Source: Schizochytrium sp. TIO01
Taxonomy: Eukaryota; Sar; Bigyra; Thraustochytrida; Thraustochytriidae
Assembly (NCBI GenBank): GCA_004764695.1
Contig: SMSO01000005.1
Location: 285,501 to 349,500, forward strand
Direction: 5' to 3'
DNA: 64,000 bases
Of the stretch, positions 1 to 11,515 are shown piece after piece (within the stretch, counting starts at the first letter, position 1; each line of letters begins with the position of its first letter). The notes under the pieces were generated by a model. That model was given only the letters and a program-made list of their open reading frames with translations, did not search any database and was not told the origin of the DNA. The position numbers and the translations under genes were made by a program.

Positions 1-444
1 GTATATGCTGTTACATGGGGTCCACTTGGTTGGGTTCTACCCGCTGAATCTTTTTCCCTGCGCATTCGTGGCGTAGGTATGGCGTTTTGTGTTTCTATGA
101 ACTTTTTCACAAATATCTTGCTTGGTGATGTTGGTTATGATCGCATTTATAGCGCGACTAATTTGCAAATTGCTTGCTTCATATTGGTGGTTTTGAATGT
201 TTGCATCGCATACCCAGTTGTCACTTTATTCCAGCCAGAGACAAAGGGCCTCGCCTTAGAGGATTTACGCAAGGTGTTTGCTTACGAGCACGGAGGTAAT
301 GATACGAGAGGGTTTGGAACGATTAGGCAATTCATTGCTCGCAATTTCAAGCAGACCTGCCAAGTATATTCCTTTCAAAAGGTCGATGCAACTATTGGTT
401 TCGAACGCGTCAAGACTAAGTCTAAATCGCAAGGTGCGGTTTAG
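1..444 (+). CDS. Sugar porter (MFS), 3' part only, cut by the window edge
   Basis: The reading frame is open from base 1, so this is the last 147 residues of a transporter whose start lies outside the window. It begins in the TM10 signature (VTWGPLGW, then PAESFSLR), continues through TM11-TM12 (GDVGYDRIYSATNL), reaches the sugar-porter PETKG motif and ends in a soluble tail with LEDLRKVFAYEHGGN, RGFGTIRQFIARNFKQT and TIGFERVK, with a TAG stop at 442-444. The tail matches the gene at 3726 most closely, which places it in the long-N-terminus subgroup. Sugar porters move hexoses or related polyols across the plasma membrane, usually with a proton in fungi. The substrate cannot be read from this fragment. 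Codon use is less biased than in the genes at 16498 and 25884. Confidence 0.93.
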   Translation, partial: VYAVTWGPLGWVLPAESFSLRIRGVGMAFCVSMNFFTNILLGDVGYDRIYSATNLQIACFILVVLNVCIAYPVVTLFQPETKGLALEDLRKVFAYEHGGNDTRGFGTIRQFIARNFKQTCQVYSFQKVDATIGFERVKTKSKSQGAV

Positions 445-3400
445 AATAGCAAGGAGCGCAAATGAGATCATTGCAAAGTATTTACTCAGAACTTAAGTTC
501 ATACGTTGTCAGACCGGCAGCCCAAAGCGTATCGCGTCTCAACCTTCAATAAATTATTTTCTATTTGTGAAGCTTTCGCACCTTGAGTTCTTCTTCTTGT
601 AGAGACGAATGGCATAACTAGCTGCAGAAAGACATGTCAATTCGAAAAAGCTAAGATAGAAAAGATTCACTGCAGAACATTAGATGTGCCGCCTTAAACT
701 CATAAGTTAAAATTCACCGGTCTTCTCTAACACATACATCACCAGAGATGGTCTGCTCTACGAAGCAATCAAAGCCTTTAATGTCCCAGCTTCACGGGTA
801 TATGGTGATTTCCATATATTAACAGACACTGGCGCATTTTTCTTCTTCAATTTCTTTTTTTTCTCCCAAAAGAACAAAGTCAATCGTTGGTCGTATCCCG
901 AATCTCGACTGCATCACTATGCAAATCATTCAACTTAGTAAGCCATATGTTCTACCTCGTCATGCGTTTGGCACTAGCTACCGTTGGTGCTTCCGAAGAT
1001 GTCTGTAGGACACCTTGCATGATCGATCTCTTAACATAGTTATCGTAGGTAACAATCAGCTTGAATACCTACTCTTCGGCTTGGTTCCAGAATCCACCTC
1101 CAACTTCGTTTCAGTGCACACCCGGATTATCACTAAGGGGTCCTCATATCACGCCAGATCGCAATTCTTGCGAGCGTTTGCGTAGCGATCCAAGATAAGT
1201 ATATACCTACCGCCTACCATCTCCGACCGAGTGTCATAGACTCCCAATGGATTTCGAGCCTGTATTTCTCCAAGACTTTGTGCTTTTGGGTCGGGCACAT
1301 GTCCTCGTTTCACCCTCGGGAAAGCAAGCACCTTGAAACTAGCTAGCTCGATTTTGAACAGTTGGCATCTCTACCCCTTGAGCAGTTTCCTCGACAAGAC
1401 CGTTTTCGCCAGCGGGGATTCGCCGCGAGCTGGCGGAAGTCGACAAACGAGGTTCGCAGGACTCGCGGAGACCCGCGGCTTTGCCGGCTTAGTCTTGCCG
1501 TCCCTCTCTCGAGTCGCGATTTAGCTCGCCCTCATTCCGGCATGGCAGATGTGCCGTCGAACCCTTGTTCCGGCCACGCGGCCTCGGAACGAACCCTACT
1601 TTCCAAGTACTTCTTGCCGCGATCGAGCCCGGTAGCGCCGTGCTCGCGCCCGCAAGCTCGCCCGCGAGGACGGAATTCCTCGTGACTGCCTCTGCTGGAA
1701 TGCTTTGAGATCTTTTGCTTCTGCTGTTGAGGACAAATCATCCTAAATTGGTCCATCATCGTTATCTATCATGATGTGTGGCATTTCTGAGATTGTATTC
1801 AAGTTGAGACGATAGCTCTGTTGAAGCCACCAGCGAAGCCCCGGCTTGGCTTCCTTTTGGCTCGGTCTTGAGGGTGTGATACTGCCGCCGGGCAAATCTA
1901 GGATTCCTTGCGATCTATCGGCTGCAAGTTGGATGCGATGCAGCGTCGGGTGCGAAGTCTGATCGACTGTTCTAAGAAGTGGTGTTAGTCGTGCTAGCTC
2001 ATGCTGATGGTGGATCCAATTCTGTTTTTGGGGAGGGTCGTACACAAGGACGAATTGGAACGGTTTGCTCAGGTCTGGCGAAAAGCGCTTAGAGATTATC
2101 ATCGTGATGCGATAGATTGTGTCGACCATGCCGCGCTTGAAAAAAAAAAAAACTTATCCGAGAAAGCGATGAAGGATGAAAATCCTCTTTCGATTCGCAC
2201 ACATGCACTTCATTGCCTCCTTAGATCATATGCGCTCGATGGGCCGCAACTATGTGCTATTAATCACACTGTATATGCGGGTGTAACAATGTTAGCCACG
2301 AGCGGAGCATTTGGGAGAAGCCTTCTACTTGAGAGACATGGCCAGTGTCGATAGCTTTGGTCACTGCTCGTAAGTTTCTTGGCTGCTAAACACTTAGAAC
2401 AGGAGAAATAAAATTCCCTGCTACAGAGAGTGAGAGTTTATTGGCGTCGTCGCAATTCAGTACAGGGTCCTAGGCTTCCAAAATCCACTGGGTGTGGAAC
2501 AGGTTCGGTTAGAGAAGACCTGAACTAATTCTGTCCCCTGAGACTATCATGATATACTGCTACCACTACACTTACGAATATTTCAAGTTGAGGAGACAGA
2601 ATGATGAAGATACAATGATTGCTATGGAACTCACAGATGTCTTCTCTAGGCCTCTGGCTGGGAAGTACAGCAAATCGAGTTGGTAGGCTAGAGCCTGGAG
2701 ACCAAGGATTTGGACTACTGAAAGCTATGAGGGTACGAATTAGGCTCCAATTTTAGACCGTTTTTTTAAAAAAAGGACACTATGTTCATGGTCGTCCAGA
2801 CCATTTTACAGATAGCTATCGCACAAAATTGGTTTTAGATTTTGCGATTATGAATTTCTTAGCAGCGTCCTCTTCGAATTGACAAATTTTAAACATAGAA
2901 AGACAACTGCACGACGGAGAGTTACACAGGATCGATGCAGAGGGGAATAGAAGCCATCAATCTAATTTCCGTATTAAGGTAGGAGAGCGTTTTATCGATT
3001 TACTCTCCAACTTCCAAATTTGACTGCCAGCAGCGCAAGACTGTTGAGAACTATAAGTTGAATTGAACCTTGGTTACTATGCCGACCTGATGTATATAAT
3101 TACAAACACAGCTGCCGTTGGGAATCTGAAGTTAAGTATCGATTTAAATTGATTTTTAACTTTGAGTTTAATTAACGAGAATTGCTAAGAAATGGATGTT
3201 GAACAGTGGAGCGTGGCAGTCACGCGAACAGATGCATAGCAGTTTCTGCACCGCAAAGATATGCTTCCGCTCCGACGAATGTCCGAAACAAATCGATTGC
3301 TACAGTGTTCCTGAGTACAGGATACTTTGCAAGTGCCGAAGAGTCTCCGAAGGCACTCGCTGAAACACAGCATATTTGCTATTGGTTTGAGCCGGTCATC

Positions 3401-3590
3401 TAACTGGGCATAGTGACCAAATGGCCCATCTTTCACTTCAACGATTTCTTTGGAGGATAGAACAGTAACGCTGTTATTTAATCGTATTATTGGCGTATAT
3501 TCTGTGAAATATGTCAACATCTTGCCATCATAGAAATATGTAGAATCAAATAAGACTGACTATATTCTCATTTTGTGCATTTGGAGGCCA
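445..3590. other. Intergenic spacer, no credible gene
   Basis: I see no gene here. The segment 1330-1690 is GC-richer and carries overlapping open frames on both strands without recognisable motifs. Two opposed frames overlap at 1743-2129 (-) and 2001-2354 (+, includes an A12-like run at about 2140); neither resembles a known family. The rest is moderately AT-rich single-copy DNA. Confidence 0.6.
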
Positions 3591-3606
3591 AGCAAAACCA
3601 AAACTT
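3591..3606 (+). promoter_or_regulatory. Shared upstream element AGCAAAACCAAAACTT
   Basis: This 16-base string lies 135 bp before the ATG at 3726 and recurs exactly at 16373-16388, 125 bp before the ATG at 16498. A shorter form (AGCAAAACC) sits 138 bp before the ATG at 25884. The similar distance in three paralogs suggests a retained transcription-factor site. The factor is unknown. Confidence 0.5.
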
Positions 3607-3641
3607 CTGGTTTGAGATTTTGTGAGTCAGATTCTAAGCAA

Positions 3642-3663
3642 GTATTTAAGCAAAGGTATTTAA
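3642..3663 (+). promoter_or_regulatory. Candidate TATA-like pair
   Basis: GTATTTAA occurs at 3642-3649 and again at 3656-3663, about 84 and 70 bp before the start codon. That spacing is usual for a fungal core promoter. Assignment is by position and sequence only. Confidence 0.35.
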
Positions 3664-3725
3664 ACCAGTTATTTTAAAGAGAAAACGACTCAGAGGAGCT
3701 TACTTGCATCGGGACAAAGTACGAA

Positions 3726-5492
3726 ATGAGTGTCAACGATAACGAAGACGTGCCCGCCATTGAAAGCTTTGATCATGACACCCTTAGCCAGGAAGTTTCG
3801 CGAGCTAAGCGCGATGACATGATTAGTCCTGCAGAGAGTGCTGAAAGCAGAGATATCGTCCAAGAGAAGGAAAAGGTACTCCATCGTCCTAAGCGCAATC
3901 TAAACTCCTTTACACTTTTGCTTCTCCTCGTGGCTGTCTTTGGAGGTCTTATTTTTGGCCTTGATATTGGTACGGCAGCAACAACTTCAATGACAGCTTT
4001 CCGCGAAGATATGGGAATTCCTGTTCTGCAAACAGGTCAAAAGGATGCAAGCTCGACGACTGCACAAATTAACCAGTTTACTTACGTCTTCCATGCAACC
4101 TGTCTAGTTGGTGCTCCTTTTGCTGGTTTCATTTCGGATCGCGTTGGTCGTAAGCCTGTGATTTGCATCGCTGCAACTATCTTCATGCTAGGCTCTCTTT
4201 GGCAATCACTTGCTGGATTGATTTCGACTGGTTTCGCATGGAAGTCAATCATTATTGGACGAGCAATCGGTGGTATTGGGCTAGGTTTCAACCTGACGAT
4301 GGCCCCGGTTTATACAGCTGAGCTGATTCCTGCTCAATGGCGTGGCCAGGCGATCACACTCTTCCAACTGTCAATTACAACTGGTATTTTTGTCATGGCT
4401 ATCTACAATAATTTCATTGGGCCGTCTTGGGGTTGGCGACTTGGAATTGCGTTGCAAATTATTCCATGCCTCCTGATGATTTTCTTTACAGTCACAATGT
4501 TCCCAGAGAGCCCCCGATACCTGATTAAAGTGAAAAAATTCGATGAGGCTGAAGCTGCTCTTCGTCTTCTCGCCAGGGGAACCCCCGATTCGGAGAACGT
4601 CGTTGCGTTTGAGATGCAGCAAATTAAGGAAGAGGTTGCTGCTGAGGAGGAAGCAGGCACTGGTACAATCTTTGAGCTTTTTCAAGGCGAGAACCTGGTG
4701 TCGGTGATGTGCGCTGGTGGAATTGCTTTTTGTCAGAATGTAACAGGTGTCAACTGGTTTATCAACTATGCAACAACCCTTTTCAACTCTCTTGGGTTTG
4801 ATGCGTTTACTTATGATCTCATTCTCAAAGCGTTCAACATGGGATTTACCCTAGCTGCTGTTCCCCTCATTGATAATGTAGGTCGCAAGCCAATGACTGT
4901 TTGGGGCACAACATTTGTGGTGATTGCCTTCCTGTTGATTGCTGTTGTAATCCAGGTTTCAGGCGTTGATGTTAACACAGCCGATGGTGATCACAAGACC
5001 CATGCTGTGCAAATATTTTCTGTGGTGATGATTTATATCTTTCAGGCAGTATATGCCACGACGTGGGGCCCGCTTGGCTGGATTATTCCTGCTGAGTCTT
5101 TTTCGTTGCGAGTGCGTGGTGTTGGAATGTCATTCTGCGTATCAATGAACTTTTTGACGAACATTCTGCTCGGTGATGTGGGTTATGACCGGATCTACAG
5201 TGCAACCAATTTGCAGATTGCTTGCTTTGTCCTAGTTGTTTTAAACGTATGCTTTGCATACCCAGTTGCGACTCTCTTCCAGCCTGAAACTAGAGGTCTT
5301 GGTCTCGAAGATTTGCGCAAGGTTTTTGCATACGAAAAAGGAGGAAACGAGGAACGCGGCTTTGGAACAATTCGGCAGTACATTGCGCGCAACTTTAAGC
5401 AAACCCGGCAAGTATACTCTTGTAGGACGGCTGATACAACTATCGGCTTTGAACGCCTACGCAAGAGAAACCCTCGGGCTTTTGACGTGTAA
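3726..5492 (+). CDS. Sugar porter family transporter, 588 aa, intact
   Basis: This is a complete intron-less member of the major facilitator sugar porters, predicted to sit in the plasma membrane with 12 helices. A hydrophilic N-terminus of about 57 residues (with ESFDH at 13-17) precedes TM1 (about 61-84). Signatures in order: GFISDRVGRK (134-143, loop 2-3), RAIGGIGLG and APVYTAE (179-199), PESPR (260-264), QNVTGVN with NY (337-348, TM7), DNVGRK (383-388), GPLGW and PAES (448-458, TM10) and PETRG (520-524). A 64-residue charged tail follows. The second Gln of the usual QQ pair in TM7 is Asn338. The start is the first in-frame ATG, and the N-terminus aligns with the paralog at 38435. The family carries hexoses, pentoses or polyols, usually with H+; the substrate here is undetermined. 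Codon bias is weak, suggesting modest or conditional expression. Confidence 0.97.
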   Translation: MSVNDNEDVPAIESFDHDTLSQEVSRAKRDDMISPAESAESRDIVQEKEKVLHRPKRNLNSFTLLLLLVAVFGGLIFGLDIGTAATTSMTAFREDMGIPVLQTGQKDASSTTAQINQFTYVFHATCLVGAPFAGFISDRVGRKPVICIAATIFMLGSLWQSLAGLISTGFAWKSIIIGRAIGGIGLGFNLTMAPVYTAELIPAQWRGQAITLFQLSITTGIFVMAIYNNFIGPSWGWRLGIALQIIPCLLMIFFTVTMFPESPRYLIKVKKFDEAEAALRLLARGTPDSENVVAFEMQQIKEEVAAEEEAGTGTIFELFQGENLVSVMCAGGIAFCQNVTGVNWFINYATTLFNSLGFDAFTYDLILKAFNMGFTLAAVPLIDNVGRKPMTVWGTTFVVIAFLLIAVVIQVSGVDVNTADGDHKTHAVQIFSVVMIYIFQAVYATTWGPLGWIIPAESFSLRVRGVGMSFCVSMNFLTNILLGDVGYDRIYSATNLQIACFVLVVLNVCFAYPVATLFQPETRGLGLEDLRKVFAYEKGGNEERGFGTIRQYIARNFKQTRQVYSCRTADTTIGFERLRKRNPRAFDV

Positions 5493-8400
5493 GACCGTGG
5501 AATACACCTGGTTCCTTTCCCTGCTATTTGCTATTATTTATTGTAAATCAGCCCATTTCGCTCCATTCAAGGTTCATCGTCGGAACGTCACGTAGCGTTT
5601 TAAACTCGCCGCATCCTCGTAGATAAACCTCTTGTTTTTCGTTTATATTTAAAAAGAGTTTATATAAGTTTTCCATCTGAGTTTTTTTACCATCTTAAAA
5701 CTACGTTTTAAAAGTGATGACCGAGGTCATAGAATATTTGTCGCATTTGCTTTGACTTGAACCTTTATTCAGGTAAAAGAATTCCTACTCATTGCTTCTA
5801 ACTAGTGTAGGTGAAGCACGAATACACATTTATGACAATACGCGATTGTTCAGAACTTTCCTTGCTAAGCTCTTCGCTCTCTATTGCAATCCAAAGTCAA
5901 TGAACTTTACATCTACCTAAGGTTTAGAATTATTTTGTTATGAACTCCTTGAGTGTTATCTTCGTTATATGATTCAACTTGGTTAAGATTGCCTCAATAT
6001 AACATGCTACCTAGGAAACCAATGGATTGATCTACTTATACTACTGTAAACAACATACTTTGGCAAAAATGTGTGAGACTTTAACTTCTATACAGCATCG
6101 CTAATTCTTAGTTTTCTTGAAACTTGATGAGCGAAATGCAAACGTAAGGATACAGACGTTAGTGAGTACATCATTATGCACGGCCCCAACTCCCTTCATA
6201 AAATCTGCTGAATGCTCTTGTGAATGCTTCTTTGAAAGCCTTCATTCTTACGAAGTCAGTAATAGTATGGACAAGACAATAGTAGAATTTTTGGCATACT
6301 TTATAGTTCCTAATGTGCTTGAAACTATTTACCGGCCAAGGAGCTCAAAAGCCGAAGACACTTTTATGTTTCAGTTAATTTGTGATGTGAAAGTCTAAAT
6401 TAAGCGTCGAGTACATGAGATATCCTAACTCCTTCAGTTATGCGAATCACAGATCAATTCTTTCTCAATGTAAATCAGCCCATACTGGTATTCATTTCCA
6501 GGGTCAGCAGATTGTTAGTTCTATATGCTTAAGTATACAGTTGCTGGAAGGAGAATTTGGTCAGCTACAGATTTTCTATCAAGATAAAAGCATTAATAAC
6601 GGCTTAAGATGGCTTCTTTAAGTTTGACTTTTAAGAGTTGGTTATCTGCTGTCCTTGAAACTGAATTCCAAGGCAGACTGATTCACGCAATATTTATTAG
6701 ATTAAGACATACTTGTACTAGATTTAACTGATGAGGTCAGGGGAGTTTGTCTCTTCAATCACCAATTTTGATCCCACCATACTTGATTCTAGCGAATGCA
6801 TAAGTCTACTTTTAGTGCATGGGTTCCCAAGCCGTAAGCCTGATTGTCTAGTTCTGTTCCTGTGTAAGTCGTAAATTCTTGAGGTCATACAAGGAGACGC
6901 CTAGAGCTTTGGCAATGTCTTGTCTACCAATCCCTTCGACTGGACAGCTCAGCAACAATGCCTTCTGGAGTTTTTATCTTGCTTTGAACCCCCCCTTGGC
7001 CGTCCTGGGATTGTCTCTCGGCAGCATCGATAGACGAATAAAAATGCTTACCATTTCCTATCCAACTATATTGGTTCTCAGCATTGCTCTTGAACGGTCG
7101 AACCATATACCAGACATGAATAAATCTGATAGTAGCGAATACCACTTCTTCATGACAGACTGAAGTTCCGGTTTCTTCATTTACAAAAAGTTGCGAATAT
7201 CAAGTAAGTGAAGGCACACTCTCGACAAGACAACATGTCATGGTCCCAATCAGTTAGAATGGAAGCACGACTAACCGCCTTTTCTATGAGTAGCGACCTA
7301 ATTTTATAACAGCAGAAATTATTAACAAGATACGTGCGAATCCATTCATGGTATAGAGCTTGAATCTAATTTGTGCCAGATTCTATGCGTAAAACCTCCT
7401 TCACGGTATAAACCTCAAACCTATTTCGACCTTGAATCTTTGATTGACGCTTGCTGAGAATTTAGAGCGACATTTCCCGTGGGGCGTGCAAATTGCAACA
7501 CAAATCTTCGAGTGCTCTGAGGCGACAATTTTGAGAAATTAATCACAATCTTTGATTTTAGAGCTGCGCTTTCCACTTCACTAAAGCGACTGGTCTATAT
7601 CCTATACAATGCACTTGCATGATTGTATTACTGAGGTTGATCAAATTCTGTAGCATAAGTAGTACTTTATGCTTTGCGGAAATATCCCAATACCCATGGT
7701 AATGATCATGTATAAGCTTATTGTATGCAGGGACCCCTATGTTACAGAATTCGAATTTCGGGTGCTAGTGTTATCGATAATCAATTCTATTCTAATTTAC
7801 ACTATGCTAGATATCTACGAGTTTCTTTTGCTTGCCTAGCTAGTACAATAGAAAGAAGAGCTTCTATAGCGCTAATTCTAGTACTTCAAATTTCAGCTAA
7901 ACAGCGAATTGCGTGAAAAGAACGTAAGTTAGACTTGGAGTGAGTAGGTTCTAATCATTCCCTCGCTCACGCATGATGGATAAATAATGGCTCAATTTGA
8001 CTTTGTATTGAACCGTAGCGAGCTCTCCAGGTTGCCCCAAATAAGTACTAATGACCTTCAGTTGCTGCAAGTTGCATACGTCTGCTCCAATCTGCCATGA
8101 ATCATGGTGATAGAATCAGCCGCGCCAAATCCACTCTTCTAAATTTACATACAAACAAGCACCCCCTTGGGTGTGTGCAAAAAGTAAAGGTAAAAATGAG
8201 AAGCCACAGCCATTGTAGAATGAATTGAACTTGAAAGGCTTTCGAAGCTTGGTCGACGAAGGCTACGCCTGTCTGGATCCCGCCTGCCGGGTGCTGAAAG
8301 CTCTCCTCCAAACTTCCGTGCATTCCCGCCAGCTCTACGCCTCTACGGGTTTCATGAGGGTTTATTGCTTTGCTCGTACTGAGCTGAGCTTTAGCAAAAC

Positions 8401-9487
8401 AAACGATATCTTATCGGCTGTGGAGGGTGTTCTTTGGTTGCAATTTTTTTGACGTAGCGCCGTGACCCCGAATTTAGATGCAACCTCGAGTATACATGAA
8501 GAGCAGTGTCCACGGGAGGTCAAGATCACAGCCCGGAAAGAGATTGCTAGAGCTTTTATTGTAATGCAGTACCATTTGCAAAAAGGTAGGTACTTGTTCC
8601 TCAGAGATATTCCTGCTAGCTGAATGGAAAGGATTCGCTGGATTGCAATTTCTGTGGTGCGGGTATCACTCGGGCGGATATTTCTCCGCTGGGTGATCCT
8701 GATCTGGAGCTTGACAGTGCGTTTTGATTTCAGACCCTTCTCAAGAACAGGATACATACCTACGCTGTACGGCTCAAAATTTCAAAATAAAATTAGTAAA
8801 TTGATCAAGAGCAGCAACTCAGAAACCATCTCCAGATATTGATCCTAAAGCTTTAGCGCTTTCGAATTCCATTTCACCCAGTGGGTGAAATCTGCAACGC
8901 TTGGGACTGCTTTCTTTTAACGAAGAGCTTGGCAAACTTTGAGACCATAGAAAACAAGTCACCCAGATATTGCTTGAGCTCGCTTTTCCAGATGTAGCAC
9001 TCGTTGAAGTCGCCGTTTATTCCATAGCACAGTAGACACTTGCCCGCAACGGGCAAGCCATTCATTTTGGCCGAGGCAATAACGATATTTGATTGATACC
9101 AATTTCAAGGCGGATGATCATCATCTGAGAATGGCAGATGCTATTTTCGTCAGGTTGCACAATTAATATTGAAATATTTTGTAGGAAGGTACCTAACTAC
9201 TTTCTAAATAGGCAATCGAGATGAACTTTTAAGTTGGAGGAGCCTTGCAGAAGTAGTTCTTGGCGGTCTTTGGAAGAATAAAAAGGCACAACAACAAGTG
9301 GAGGACGGGTTGCCTTCCCTGTCAAAGTGTAGATTCTGGCTGAAGGAGGCGATTTAGAAGCATTCCAAGTCAAGTTTCGAGTTGGCGAGGAAAGAGAAAA
9401 CAGCTCTCAGCCAGCCAGAGACTATCTGCATAAATCTATAGGTTTGGGAAGAACTCGAAAGAAAACATAAACATAGCTCTTGGTTAA
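5493..9487. other. Intergenic spacer, no credible gene
   Basis: AT-leaning single-copy DNA follows the 3726 gene. Only short frames under 135 codons occur and none shows family motifs. The string TGTAAATCAGCCCAT at 5542-5556, in the presumed 3' UTR, recurs at 6469-6483. Nothing else stands out. Confidence 0.6.
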
Positions 9488-9516
9488 TGTGTATCTAGTT
9501 AGGTACTAGATACACA
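9488..9516. repeat. Perfect 12-bp inverted repeat, 5-base loop
   Basis: Arms 9488-9499 (TGTGTATCTAGT) and 9505-9516 (ACTAGATACACA) are exact reverse complements around TAGGT. It is a short cruciform or hairpin of unknown role. No open frame or flanking duplication suggests a mobile element. Confidence 0.7.
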
Positions 9517-9737
9517 CTCATATCAGACGAGTCCAGGATTAGATTAATAGCTGAAGCTACGTTGGCTCGGGTGGGATTTCAAGAATGCCTGCAACCTTTG
9601 TTTTGTTTGTCAAAAGAGTCTGGGATTTGCACAGCTTGCAGAGAACAAACATTGTTCGCTGTGCAAGGTTGTGATGGGGGGCTCTAAGTTTCTTTTCAAT
9701 TTGCGAACGCCTTCACACGAAGTCAACAAGTCAATCT

Positions 9738-9905
9738 TTTCTTTTCTTTTCTTTTTAAACATTTTAATTTTAAAAAGTTCTTTAAATTTTTTTGAAAATG
9801 AGAGAGAAAGTGATTAAAAAAACAACTTGAAATAAAGTATTTAATCAAAAACAACTATTCTTAAAGTTCTTTTCAATTCAAGCTACTTTTCTATTTAACA
9901 ACAAA
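9738..9905. other. AT-rich tract
   Basis: A run of T/C-rich then A/T-rich sequence (repeated TTTTC, then TTTTAAA and AAATTTTTTT motifs) about 170 bp long. Such tracts can act as nucleosome-depleted regions or replication-origin elements in fungi, but nothing specific is visible. Confidence 0.5.
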
Positions 9906-11490
9906 AGTCCTTTTACTCTAGACAATTATAGAGTTCATGGCTCAAACTATCTCTGCAAGAGACTTTGTACTGTAAAAGTAGTTGGAAAGTCTTAGGCTGT
10001 CTTGCAAAGATATCGATGGTATCGTCAAGAGGATCTGGTGGTTGCGAGGTTTGCGGTGCTCATATAATTGTAAGGTACTGCAATAAAAGCTATGAGTGGG
10101 ACCCTTCGAGTCTATAACCTGTCTCACTTCATTCTTTTCTTTAATTTGCAGCCGATTTAAAATGCTCTGCAATTCAGTTCAAGTTGTTTAACTAGTTTGA
10201 GGACGTTCGAAACGGGCACTTACTACCTATCTCTGTGGAAATTGCAATGATAGCAGCTTGATGACATTCTCTAGCCTCAGCCGTGATTGACTGGTTGGTT
10301 AAGCCTACTGCTAATATTTTTTAAAATAATTATTAGCAGGGAGATTCAAAGTTTAAAGGAAAGAACACGAAGCTACCTATTCACTAAAGTATTTCATTGA
10401 AAATATAATAGCTTCTTCTCTTCATCTGTAGTAACTAATTTGTTACATGTCTAATCTAATACTGATCGACACCTTCTTGGAATGAGAAACAAATCCACGA
10501 CAACCCAAAGGATAGCGTGCACCAGATGATCCAAGAACTATTCAAGAAGGGAGTCAATCTATTTTGAGTCAAATCTATAGTACCAGGCCAGAGCTTTCAC
10601 TAGTAGTAAATAAAAAGCGCATTAAAAAATAGGAGTTGAAACAGGTGTAGCACAAACCAATGAATTTAATCTGTATTACACTTGGAAAAGATAGGTTGTT
10701 TTCTTTAAACCTTGCGCTCTTCTATGAAGATCATATTGGTTGCGTTTTAGAGAGGAGAATTTCTGGCAGATGCCGATTTCTTGGTCGACAAGCCGCAGTC
10801 TTTTGCGGAAGTTAGCGTTTAGAAGTTGCAAAATTTATGTTGAAATCATCTTTGAGAGTCGCAAACCTTCGAAAATATCGAGACCTACAGATACTTGTCC
10901 TTCTCTAACTGGCAGGTATTAGCTAGTATCGCCCCTCCCCCCCAAAGAGACAAACAAGCAAACAAACAAAAAACAGAGACGATTGTCATGATGGTGACAG
11001 GGAATGATTAGTCTCAATGCTGTTGGAACTTAGGCACTCAAGAAGAATAACGGGGAATTGCAAATTATCAATCATTCTGTGTCCCCTGCGACGTCATATA
11101 CTTCCCTAAACTTTTCAAAGCTCAGCCATTCATTGCGCTGCTACGCATTTGCTTCGTTCTTCAGCTCGTCTTCATCTCTTCATTTTTCAAGCTATTCCCA
11201 CAACCATCCCTGCTTATAACTTTTTGTTTTGAAGTTTTCTACTTGGCCAGACAACAAGTTGCATCTTCTCTGCCACGAAAGTTGATCTCCTGGTTGCAAA
11301 ACGTCCTGAGACTTCGTTTAGGTCGGAGATATGCTTGTGCAACTGCGATGCAGTGTAGTGTTAGGTGCTTACACCTAGTCAGAAAATCGGAGCCGCAGCT
11401 TTTGGTTGGATCCGCCATCCAAGAATAGTTAATTCCCCGACTCTTATTTGTGCTCATTCGATCAATCTATTAAAATCGCACAGCTGAGAT
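9906..11490. other. Intergenic spacer, no credible gene
   Basis: No gene is supported. It contains the inverted repeat at 10308-10339 and an ACAA-rich run at about 10950-10973. The overlapping opposed frames at 11239-11457 and 11243-11428 are short and motif-free. Confidence 0.55.
10308..10339. repeat. 9-bp inverted repeat around an AT core
   Basis: CTGCTAATA at 10308-10316 pairs exactly with TATTAGCAG at 10331-10339 around a 14-base AT-only centre. It is a possible hairpin with no known role. Confidence 0.6.
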
Positions 11491-11515
11491 CAAGACAAGA
11501 CAAGACAAGACAAGA
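11491..11515 (+). repeat. Pentanucleotide microsatellite (CAAGA)5
   Basis: Five exact CAAGA units run into ATGGGC. The frame from the ATG at 11514 is only about 48 codons and carries no recognisable domain, so I do not call a gene. Confidence 0.85.

Noticed and set aside
1743-2354. Opposed 128-codon (minus) and 117-codon (plus) frames as possible transposon relics
   Set aside because: No reverse transcriptase, integrase or transposase motif, no terminal repeats; the plus frame contains a long A run.
5542-6483. 15-mer TGTAAATCAGCCCAT present twice, 0.9 kb apart
   Set aside because: A few exact 15-mers are expected by chance in 64 kb, and no flanking similarity extends the match.
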